Shown piece after piece: positions 16,201 to 23,400 of a stretch of 47,463 nt of DNA. This DNA comes from an uncultured bacterium (GTDB lineage: Bacteria; Bacillota; Clostridia; UBA1381), in the NCBI GenBank assembly GCA_905215805.1, contig CAJMRL010000024.1:1-47463 (forward strand), in the 5' to 3' direction. Each line of letters starts with the position of its first letter. The first letter of the stretch is position 1. A program made the translations under genes and the position numbers. The notes beneath the pieces were generated by a model. That model did not search any database. It was not told where the DNA came from and saw nothing but the letters and a program-made list of their open reading frames with translations.

Positions 16201-17673
16201 CTCATTATCGGAATTTACAATATATGCTTTAACCATAACTGCATCTTTAAAGCTCATATCCGATTTGAGCTCCTGTACTCCCTGTGATGTCAGATTCAAT
16301 TCAATATTTTTCTCTGCAATAGCTATGCCGTTTTTATCTATTGCCTTAACTACTGCGCTGTAACCTTCGTCAAGGCCCTGAGCATCGATTATTATTCCGT
16401 CTATCCCCGCCGCCTGAGATATATCAGCCGCACAGTTTTCAAGAAAAACGCCATTTACAGAATAAGGTGATACTGCTTCATCATCCTTAATCGTAACTGT
16501 CATTGTGTCAAATACATTTTCGCTCGTCTGAGAGCCGCTTACTGTAAGTGCAGCTTTTATTGTGATATTGCCCGGTTCAGCATCCTGCGGAACAGTCAGC
16601 ATTCCGTTCTCAATCGAACAGCCGTGGGCATCGCCTTCAATACTCCACTCGGTATCCCTCCCGGGGATAACAGTTCCTCCTGCTGTGGGAAGTGCTTTGA
16701 ATTCATAGCTTCCGCCCTTCCGGACAAGCTCGTCGCCGGTAATTATAACTCCGTCCGCATCGCTTATCTCTTCAAGATCAAGCTGAGCCGTTTTGGTTAT
16801 TTCCCCATAAGACGCACTTACAGTGACCGTTCCGGGCTGAGCCTGCGGAGTAATTGTCAAAAGTCCGTTTTCATCAATTTCTACACCCTCATAGTCGTTT
16901 GATGAATACTCAACCTCTGCAGAATCATCAACTGTACCTCTCAATACTACTTCATCGCTGTCCGCAAAAGTCGTTATACTGTTATACACGTTTGCAGTGT
17001 ATTGAAGCGTCTGCTCCTGATCGGTTATGTATATCGAAGTCTTGTTGTCCTGCGCCGTCAGCTCCACAGTATCCGCTGTGTCTGTTACTTCTATAGAAGA
17101 AACTGCCGCTGCGCTCCAAGCTCCGAAATTAAAATCGATTGACGATACAGCCTCATTAAGCTTCACTGTCGTTGTATACCATGTATCAAACTCACAGTTG
17201 TTTTTGAGATCTATCGTTTCCGAACCTATTGATATGTTATTGTCGTTGTTTGCACTGCTGCGTTCATTTTTTCCGTCATTTGTCGCCTTAGGCTTAGCAT
17301 ATGTCAGCTTTATATATTTGCCGGCTTCAACCGTCTCAGGCAAAGTAAGCACAGCTGACATATTTCCCCTATTATTGCCTACTCCCAAAAACATATAATA
17401 TCCTCTTTCGGGAAGACCGTCCTCATACGGGTAATATCCCTCTTTCTCGCTTGACTTATCTCTAATTACAACATTATTGTAATTAGAGCCGCTTGTGGAA
17501 ATACTAAATCCTGTATCTCCGATGGGCGTCTCTTCAAGTGATTCTCTGTCAAAAGGTTTAATAATTGTATATTCATCACCGAACATTCCCGCGCCTTCTG
17601 CTGTTACAGTAATATACAGCAAGTTCGCGGTTAATGCCAATGCCATACCGGCTGTCAGTAATCTCTTATACAT
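13210..17673 (-). CDS. Secreted GH95 alpha-L-fucosidase/alpha-L-galactosidase, multidomain, 1487 aa
   Basis: GH95 enzymes release terminal alpha-linked L-fucose or L-galactose, for example from xyloglucan, pectin side chains, arabinogalactan or host glycans. The signal peptide is MYKRLLTAGMALALTANLLYITVTAEG. An N-terminal beta-sandwich region (about 30-190) and Ig-like repeats follow (about 195-400, for example PGTVTVSASYGEITKTAQLDL). The GH95 region spans about 555-1400: ALPIGNGYMGGMLFG, QINEETFWAAGYRG, LQGKWCQSTAEIWGSCYCININMEMNYWFAGGANL, HRHISHLVGLYPGTLI, STGWSCSNKFLLWARTLEGDRA, FQIDGNFGSAAGVMELLMQS and YILPALPKVWDKGEISG. A C-terminal domain (about 1410-1487, AFLWNNIEDMQPVC) resembles the one ending the GH43 protein. 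AAAGGAG lies upstream of the ATG at 17673; an in-frame ATG farther upstream would spoil the signal peptide. A divergent AraC-type gene probably controls it. Confidence 0.9.
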   Translation of the reverse strand: MYKRLLTAGMALALTANLLYITVTAEGAGMFGDEYTIIKPFDRESLEETPIGDTGFSISTSGSNYNNVVIRDKSSEKEGYYPYEDGLPERGYYMFLGVGNNRGNMSAVLTLPETVEAGKYIKLTYAKPKATNDGKNERSSANNDNNISIGSETIDLKNNCEFDTWYTTTVKLNEAVSSIDFNFGAWSAAAVSSIEVTDTADTVELTAQDNKTSIYITDQEQTLQYTANVYNSITTFADSDEVVLRGTVDDSAEVEYSSNDYEGVEIDENGLLTITPQAQPGTVTVSASYGEITKTAQLDLEEISDADGVIITGDELVRKGGSYEFKALPTAGGTVIPGRDTEWSIEGDAHGCSIENGMLTVPQDAEPGNITIKAALTVSGSQTSENVFDTMTVTIKDDEAVSPYSVNGVFLENCAADISQAAGIDGIIIDAQGLDEGYSAVVKAIDKNGIAIAEKNIELNLTSQGVQELKSDMSFKDAVMVKAYIVNSDNEIVSEIYKTDKGEYKNVPLVADWITGEKSGLGMGAGIVAPQGAPYGVDPELVDISKLNVSYKYDENYPMPESDNILWYKTGAYLASGNGANNSIYARDAADWEQKALPIGNGYMGGMLFGLPDKDQIQINEETFWAAGYRGTQTEVSSDTVNKNMSEGINGYMSVGNIFVDFDMPQGAEINNYYRDLNLDEAVAHVQYEYDGVKFNREYFASYPKEVLVFRYTADADNALNFDVKPVSMHPGDVTVNDGEITIIGRLKDSEPYSSGGNAAWNQESDLEYCTKIKVIAEDGTVTDGYNTVNVAGSTAVTIIVTAATDYDPDQFVLNDDGSVDMTKTPYKSERGVQAAIDKAAKRMNGAAAMSYDELKAEHIADYKSQFDKVKFTLTDDNEICQTPTDELQSSYSRVVNAEEQSDGTTKVTYDETAYENLDKHLEELHYNYARYMMISSSRSNTMPANLQGKWCQSTAEIWGSCYCININMEMNYWFAGGANLLDSGKSLIKWFNSQIPAGRVTAKNMYKVTPKSYTFEDGKITFTDSTEDKDDVFIMHTKQAIMGTTDMTGSTNIQSPGNTAWLMYNLWDLYQTSGDKELLANELYPIMRKAANFYTQYLYTNMRRDTEDTEKYPDGYYYTTWKGRSPEHGPTHEGIKYDLQLVAGMYDYTIKAAEILGVDADKVAAWKEIRNHLEIPVELGEDGQIKEWAEETYYNKDASGENLGDPVHRHISHLVGLYPGTLINRDTPELLEGAKIVLQNRGDDSTGWSCSNKFLLWARTLEGDRALDLFRYQLAKKTYSNLFDTHAPFQIDGNFGSAAGVMELLMQSQTGTVYILPALPKVWDKGEISGIKAKNGAEISIKWEDNKATQFTVTPAVDGDIVLGYDIESNKVFTTEDGQKAVFTDGKYTIENAEAGKTYTFNAVNDIDTEPEIVLTQDSVSVTGTPSGQLIVAGYDQDGRIIKTDVIDGYTAELTEYNDCRTIRAFLWNNIEDMQPVCESQSVTLE

Positions 17674-17719
17674 TTTTTCGTCTCCTTTCATTTTTATGCA
17701 CCAATTTATTTCTATAAAA

Positions 17720-17748
17720 ATTATACCGCTATTACATATCAAATGGAA
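17720..17748 (-). promoter_or_regulatory. GH95 promoter with good -10 and weak -35
   Basis: On the minus strand TATAAT lies at 17720-17725. At 17-nt spacing the -35 position reads TTCCAT, a poor match. A promoter of this kind is usually activator-dependent, which fits the divergent AraC-type gene. Confidence 0.45.
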
Positions 17749-17789
17749 TGTATTTTTTCTTTAAAAACATATACTTTTTCTCTTTCAAG

Positions 17790-17818
17790 TTGCATTTGGG
17801 GCAATTTTATGGTATAAT
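17790..17818 (+). promoter_or_regulatory. Promoter of the AraC-type regulator
   Basis: TTGCAT (17790-17795), 17-nt spacer, TATAAT (17813-17818), followed by AGGGAGGG before the ATG at 17842. Confidence 0.6.
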
Positions 17819-17841
17819 AGCATAAAGGGAGGGAAAATATA

Positions 17842-18660
17842 ATGAATCACAAATTTGCTTATCTTATGGATATGTGTAACTGCCTCCATGTAAAAATAAC
17901 TCATATTTATCACCGAACTCTTGACAGTCAATGGCATTTTGACAATCACTGCCACAATTTCAACAGGCTATATTTTGTCCTTGACGGTCACGGCTATCTT
18001 TATAACGATACTGAGCGCGTAGATTTGGAACCGTTTAATATTTATCTTATACCTGCCAACTCGTGCTATAATTATAGATGTGAAGAATATCTGGAAAAAA
18101 TATTTTTTCATTTTAAAATTTGCATTATTCCCGACAGGGATTTATTATCGAATGTAAAACACATTATAAAAATCAAATCGTCAAAGGAAGAAATGGAAAA
18201 TATCAAAAATATATGCTACTCAGAAACCGTAAGCTCGGCTTTATTTTTTCAAAGCTATCTGCGCCGTATTGTTATTGATGTAATTGAGCCGCATTCCGAG
18301 CATATAACGGATGATTTAAAGATTTATAAAAAATATGAGCGTCTGTTCAAATATGCGGAGGACAATCTCTACGCTGATACAAAGGTATCGGATATATGCC
18401 GATATATGGGATTTTCCCAGACATATATCGGTCAGCAGTTCAAGCATGATACCGGACAAACTATAAAGGATTTTATAACCGATATGCTGGTTGAGAAAAT
18501 GAAATATATGTTCCAGATCTCAAATGCTTCCGTAAGGGAAGTATCAGACAGTCTTCATTTTAACAATGAATTCTACTGCTCAAAATTTTTCAGAAAGCAT
18601 ACAGGATTGTCCCCGCGAGAATATAAAAATCTTCACAGTAATATTCAGCCTATGACATAA
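17842..18660 (+). CDS. AraC-family transcriptional regulator, 272 aa
   Basis: The N-terminal half is a cupin-type sensor domain (about 15-95: HFDNHCHNFNRLYFVLDGHGYLYNDTERVDLEPFNIYLIPAN), as in sugar-responsive AraC/XylS proteins. The C-terminal about 100 residues hold two helix-turn-helix units: TKVSDICRYMGFSQTYIGQQFKHDTG and ASVREVSDSLHFNNEFYCSKFFRKHTGLSPREYK. It is transcribed divergently from the GH95 gene across about 170 bp. It most likely activates that gene in response to a released sugar, perhaps L-fucose or L-galactose. The sugar is inferred from context only. Confidence 0.92.
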   Translation: MNHKFAYLMDMCNCLHVKITHIYHRTLDSQWHFDNHCHNFNRLYFVLDGHGYLYNDTERVDLEPFNIYLIPANSCYNYRCEEYLEKIFFHFKICIIPDRDLLSNVKHIIKIKSSKEEMENIKNICYSETVSSALFFQSYLRRIVIDVIEPHSEHITDDLKIYKKYERLFKYAEDNLYADTKVSDICRYMGFSQTYIGQQFKHDTGQTIKDFITDMLVEKMKYMFQISNASVREVSDSLHFNNEFYCSKFFRKHTGLSPREYKNLHSNIQPMT

Positions 18661-18700
18661 AAATGAGGATGCTGCGTGAATGCGGCATCCTCATTTATTA
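18661..18700 (+). terminator. Terminator of the AraC-type gene
   Basis: AAATGAGGATGC (18661-18672) pairs perfectly with GCATCCTCATTT (18685-18696), with extra pairs inside the loop. It begins right after the stop codon. Confidence 0.85.
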
Positions 18701-18739
18701 ATGCTATAGGAGTTCCTTAACGATTCTTCTTTCGCCTCT

Positions 18740-19171
18740 TTATTGAGCCATCGACAGGGTTGGATAATCAATCGGATAATCGCCGTCCATTTCAACTATT
18801 CCGCCGCCGTTTTCAGCCGCAACCACCGGAAGAGCGCTGTATTCCTCGCTGAGCGTTCCTTTGACAGCATCTATCATACTGTCGCATATAAGGTTTCCCA
18901 TGCTTGTTTCATGTATCCTTGCCTCTGAGATTCTGTTTATCAATCCGCCCCAGACTGTTGAAGCCGACTGTGCGACTACCTCCTTGACTGTCGATTCCTG
19001 TTGCTCAAGCAATTTCGAAACAGCCTCGAATACCTCACTGTCGGGCGTTATATTTTCAAAAAATGCAGGCGAGAGCAGCTGTGCGTTTACGCTTATGCTG
19101 CCGTCATCTTCACGTTCTGTACTGTTAAATCCCGCATCTGCTTCCAGAAATATTTTATTTACAAAAAGCAC
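18740..19171 (-). pseudogene. Decayed internal fragment of a 5'-nucleotidase/2',3'-cyclic phosphodiesterase (UshA-like)
   Basis: The 143-codon open frame matches the end of a metallophosphatase domain and the start of a 5'-nucleotidase C-terminal domain: SEVFEAVSKLLEQQE, then ARIHETSMGNLICDSMIDAV, then AAENGGGI, the site that normally continues NGGGIR. Full enzymes exceed 500 residues. Here both the catalytic metallophosphatase part and most of the C-terminal domain are missing, and the frame starts at a GTG with no ribosome binding site. After GGGI the sequence departs from the family and stops. It is a remnant. Its 5' edge meets the promoter of the CAP-domain gene on the other strand, which suggests an old deletion or rearrangement. 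Confidence 0.75.
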
Positions 19172-19186
19172 AATCTCATGTATAAT
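19158..19186 (+). promoter_or_regulatory. Promoter of the CAP-domain gene
   Basis: TTTACA (19158-19163), 17-nt spacer, TATAAT (19181-19186). It overlaps the 5' edge of the nucleotidase remnant. Confidence 0.65.
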
Positions 19187-19191
19187 AAAAC

Positions 19192-19230
19192 CCTATCCGG
19201 AATCAGTTAAATCTGAAATATACGGATAGG
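19192..19230 (+). promoter_or_regulatory. Leader hairpin of the CAP-domain gene
   Basis: CCTATCCG (19192-19199) pairs with CGGATAGG (19223-19230), with an inner TCAG/CTGA stem. It starts at the expected transcript 5' end and leaves the GGAGG ribosome binding site (about 19242) free, so it may stabilise the mRNA. Confidence 0.45.
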
Positions 19231-19251
19231 AAAATTTAAACGGAGGTAATC

Positions 19252-20355
19252 ATGAAAAAACTTAGTTTACTCATACTTTGCGGACTGCTCTCGGCCGCAC
19301 CCGCGGTAAATGCGGAAAATGATATAAATGTATATCTAAACGGGAGTCAATTGTCGTTTGACCAAAATCCGCTTATAGTAAACGACAGAACATATGTCCC
19401 CGCCAGAAGCATATTCGAAGCCTTCGGCATGAATGTAGAATGGGACAATGAAGCACAGAGCGCTTACATATATAATAACGATACCGAAATAAGCCTTTCG
19501 GTAAACAGCAATGAAATGTATATAAACGGAGAAGCCGTTGCGCTTGGAAATACACCGTTTATTGAAAACGGCAGGATTCTTGTGCCGCTTCGCGCAATAA
19601 GCGAGGCGTTGGACTGCAAGGTAAACTGGGACGCAGTAACATGCTCGGTCGTAATAATATGCGGAGGCACAATATCTCCAACTTATGCTCCGACAGCGAC
19701 CCCGACTCAGAATCCGGATACGCTTCCTACAGCTCAGCCTACGGAAATCCCGTCACCGGATACGACTCCAATACCAACGTCGGTGCCTACTCCAACAGAT
19801 ACCCCTACTTCTGCACCCACTCATGCACCGACATTGACCCCTACCGCAGCTCCGACGGCTGCTCCAACGGTCACTCCGACATTGACCCCTACCGCAGCGC
19901 CGACGGCCGCTCCGACAGCAACCCCGACCGCTGCCCCAACAGCAGCTCCCACTCAAGCTCCGTCAGGATTATCAGCTATGGAGCAGGAGGTATTCGCACT
20001 TGTAAACAGTGAAAGAGCGAAAAACGGACTCAGCGCACTTTCTTGGGCAGACGATATTGCCGCTGTTGCACGTGCACATTCAAGCGATATGATAAACCGC
20101 GGCTTTTTCAGCCATACCAACCCCGATGGCGAGTCGCCGTTTGACAGGCTGAAAAACAACGGCATATCCTACAGAACGGCAGCCGAAAATATTGCATACG
20201 GTCAGAAAACTCCTGCGGACGTCATGAACGCATGGATGAATTCATCCGGTCACAGAGCGAATATTCTTAACAAGAATGTTACCGAGCTTGGCGTCGGTGC
20301 AGTGAAAAATAATAACGGCACAATATACTGGACACAGGTGTTTGTGGCAAGATAA
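19252..20355 (+). CDS. Secreted protein with copper-amine-oxidase-N stalk domains and a CAP domain, 367 aa
   Basis: A signal peptide (about 1-21, ending VNAEN) is followed by two copper-amine-oxidase N-terminal-type repeats (about 24-140: INVYLNGSQLSFDQNPLIVNDRTYVPARSIFEAFGMNVEWDN and MYINGEAVALGNTPFIENGRILVPLRAISEALDCKVNWD). These are common wall-binding or spacer modules in Firmicutes and are not oxidases. A Thr/Pro/Ala linker (about 145-240) includes a duplicated 48-nt DNA unit. The C-terminal CAP/SCP domain (about 243-367) has VNSERAKNGLSALSW, ARAHSSDMINRGFFSHTNPDGESPFDRL, AENIAYGQ and WMNSSGHRANIL, so the typical His and Glu residues are kept. CAP proteins of this type are extracellular; their activity in bacteria is poorly known. 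It may be a surface or spore-coat-like factor. Confidence 0.92.
   Translation: MKKLSLLILCGLLSAAPAVNAENDINVYLNGSQLSFDQNPLIVNDRTYVPARSIFEAFGMNVEWDNEAQSAYIYNNDTEISLSVNSNEMYINGEAVALGNTPFIENGRILVPLRAISEALDCKVNWDAVTCSVVIICGGTISPTYAPTATPTQNPDTLPTAQPTEIPSPDTTPIPTSVPTPTDTPTSAPTHAPTLTPTAAPTAAPTVTPTLTPTAAPTAAPTATPTAAPTAAPTQAPSGLSAMEQEVFALVNSERAKNGLSALSWADDIAAVARAHSSDMINRGFFSHTNPDGESPFDRLKNNGISYRTAAENIAYGQKTPADVMNAWMNSSGHRANILNKNVTELGVGAVKNNNGTIYWTQVFVAR
19828..19923 (+). repeat. Two 48-nt tandem units encoding the Thr/Pro/Ala linker
   Basis: The unit beginning CCGACATTGACCCCTACC starts at 19828 and again at 19876, with only a few differences. It adds 16 residues per copy, so linker length could vary between strains. 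Confidence 0.6.
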
Positions 20356-20360
20356 CAGCA

Positions 20361-20388
20361 AAAAAATCCGGATTTCTCCGGATTTTTT
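20361..20388. terminator. Bidirectional terminator between the CAP gene and the GH43 gene
   Basis: AAAAAATCCGGA (20361-20372) and TCCGGATTTTTT (20377-20388) form a perfect 12-bp stem with a TTTC loop and U-runs on both strands. It serves both converging genes. Confidence 0.88.
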
Positions 20389-20411
20389 GTTTTGTATGGC
20401 TGCAATATTTT

Positions 20412-23400
20412 TTAAAATGTACCCCGGGACTCATATGTGCCGTACGCGCATACAGGCTGCATATTGTTATCCCATAAAAATGCCTTATATATTGCTCCTT
20501 CGGAAAGCTCAATGGTCAGCTCTTTAGTCCCCTCTTCCACTTCTGTCTTCTTTAAGCTTACAAGCTTTCCGTCTGCCGTATATACAGCGATATAAGCATC
20601 AAGAGCTTCACCCGTATCATTGTTGTTTACAGTATACAATGCCTGCACCTGTCCATTCTGCTCTGAAATTGAGATTTTCCCGTCATATGATGGGTCGTCT
20701 GTCGGCGTTGGTTTACCTTCTTCTGTTCCTACAAGCTCCGCATTTGAGGAATCTATTTCTATCGGAGCTGTTATGGGATTTGATATATATGTTTTTCCAT
20801 TGTACTCATACTTTACCGTACTTCCGTTTCCAACAAAATCCCCGCTTGAAATACCGATGAGCTGAACTCCCTCTCCTGCGGTCACCTTATACTCTGTCGG
20901 CACAGCACTTACTCCTACACGCATTTTACTGTCTGCGTCAAAGCTGAAGAGCTTCATTTCTAACACTATCGATTTATATTCATCACCGCTGAAATACAAT
21001 GTCTCCTCCGCTTTATCTCCGGTCTTTGTAACCTTATCCTGAAGATAGGTCTTGGTACCTATTCTTTCATCCGTTTCTCCGTTACGCAAAATAAAATATA
21101 ATCCTCGTCCCGTAGAGGTTCCGTTCTGCGCATACTCTTTGACCTTAAATTCATATTTTGTGCCCTCGTTAAGAGTTATTTTCGGAAGCTTATCCTTATA
21201 ATTTATATCCGAGTAATACGGCGCATATGCTCCGTCAAACACATACTCGCGCATAAAATCATATGTATCTCCCTCTGACTCTATATACTGCGGAGTTGTC
21301 ATAGTTCCGTCAAACTGTATCTCTCCCGAAGGCTTATCCGGCTTATATTCCGGAGGAACAGGTATATCGTCTATCGACCACGAATCATACCAGCGTACCT
21401 TTAATGTGTTTTCTCCGTATTTCATATCCTTTTCAAAGGATATCGGCAGCCATACATAGGTTGACGCCTTTACTCCTTCATGATCCGGAAGCTCATATTT
21501 ACCGTTCTTCCAGCGGTCGCCCATATACATATAGCTGCCGTCCGGAAGCTGCAGTATACAGGTGCTCTGAGAATTGAATGAGCTGGCGGTATTTGCATCC
21601 TTATCCCACTGTCCGTCAATATTTTCCGGACCGTCGCCTGTCATAGGATTTCCGGTTTCCGTCCATGGTCCCAAAATATTATCCGCCGTCTGTGTAAGGC
21701 TTGCATTTGCATACCATCCGCTCAAGCCTGATGTGACAAGATAATACTTGTCTCCTATCTTAATCGGAGCGGGCGCTTCACGCTGAAGAATCGTATTGTT
21801 ATTTACAATAGTTTCTGTTTTTCCTTCCTCCCTGTTTTCCTCCGCAATATTTTGACCTACTCTTGCCCAGCGTCCGGTTTCCGGATACTCCTCAATGCAG
21901 AGCTTTCCATCAGGACGTGTGCTTATATAAATTTGATTTCCGTTTTCATCCTTAACGTCCACGCCGTCTGCCTGTTTCTTTTTAAGGGACGCCGCTCCTC
22001 CGTAAGCGAGCTGATATCTTGTAAAGGATTTCTTTCCGTAGGTATATGAAGCAGCTATATATCCTCCGGATGCTTCTTCTGCTTTTGTCAGGTCAGGAAT
22101 TATTACCTTTCCCTCCTCAATATCTGCCTCAGTGCTTCCCGATGACTCCAGATCATCCGCATCTATCCATGTATAATCCTCATTCAGCCGAATTGCATAC
22201 ATAACCTGATTATTTTCAGACGATACGAAAAGATATGCTTTCTTGTCACCGTCTACAAACAAATTCATGTCACGGAAGAAGTGATGCTTTGAATCCGTCA
22301 CAACATAGCTGTCGCATACAGGTCTGCCGTACCATTGCCATACGAACGGTCCCGTAGGGCTTTCCGAAACAGCAACTCCCATAACGGAAAGACCATATCC
22401 CCCGTCCTTTTCAAGGTGCATCCACATTACATAGTTATCATTCTTTTCGTTGTAGATAACCTTAGGACGTTCTATTCTGCCCTGAGTTCCGTTTATCGAA
22501 TCCGTCAGAAATTCCTTTGTAAACTGCTGTTCTTCCGTTCCGTCGTCAAATGCCTTGAATACTATTCCCTCATATGTCCAATTTTTCAGATCCTTTGAAG
22601 AATAGCACGATACTCCTGTTGTAAGAGGATATGAGATTTTGTTATCCTCGCCGTACCAATAATATGTATCTCCCTGCTTTATAATCTGTCCGCCGTGTGC
22701 GGAAATTTTTGAGCCTAAGGTATCAAGCCACATTTCACCCGAATTATAATTGCTCAGCTCAGTTTTCAGCTCTCCGCTCTCTATTTTTTCAAGATTTGAA
22801 AGAGTGAAATTAATGTTGCTCACTATTATCTCACAGTTATCCGCATTCATTCCAAAGCTGTTCTCATATCCGGCATACTGATATTTTCCGCTCATATATG
22901 ACACAAGCTCCTTGAGCATCTTATAATCCTTGCCGTCATTGCTGTCAACTTTAGCTTTTGCACGTTTTATAGCGTTGAGCGCTCTTTCATACAGTGGCTT
23001 ATCGAGCTCCTCATCGCTTATGGTATACTCCTCGCCGCAGTTTTGTTCCCATTTTTCCTTGGCGTCCCTGCCGAGAGTATAAAAGCCCTGAAGCTCGGAT
23101 TCAGCCTTTGCTACCGACTCCGCCGACATATCGTTCTCGACCAGCATATTCATGATTCTGTTGATATACACATCGTCCATTCCCTCGTCTATCCAAGAAA
23201 GCGCGTCCGCAATCATAGACGAGGTCGACATAAAGCTTTCTATTCCGTCAACCGTACCGTTAGTCTTAAGATACTCTGCCTTTTCCAGAAGACCCGTCTT
23301 TATATCGCTTTCACTCAATGAATTCAGCTTTTCCACAAGCCCGTCAAGCCTTTCCCTTGCTTTTTTCATAGGATGATTCTCCATATCTCCGGTATATTCA

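Noticed and set aside
13228..17764. Many open frames on the + strand across the GH95 gene
   Set aside because: They are shadows of a long gene with strong codon bias; none has a ribosome binding site or a recognisable motif.
18740..19171. Functional small protein on the minus strand
   Set aside because: It lacks a start signal and covers only an internal piece of a much longer enzyme family, so it is listed as a pseudogene.
19324..19670. Copper amine oxidase activity of the CAP-domain protein
   Set aside because: Only the short N-terminal-type stalk repeats are present; the catalytic oxidase domain is absent.
19828..19923. CRISPR array
   Set aside because: The repeated units are contiguous coding repeats for a Thr/Pro/Ala linker, without unique spacers. 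No CRISPR-like array was seen anywhere in the window.
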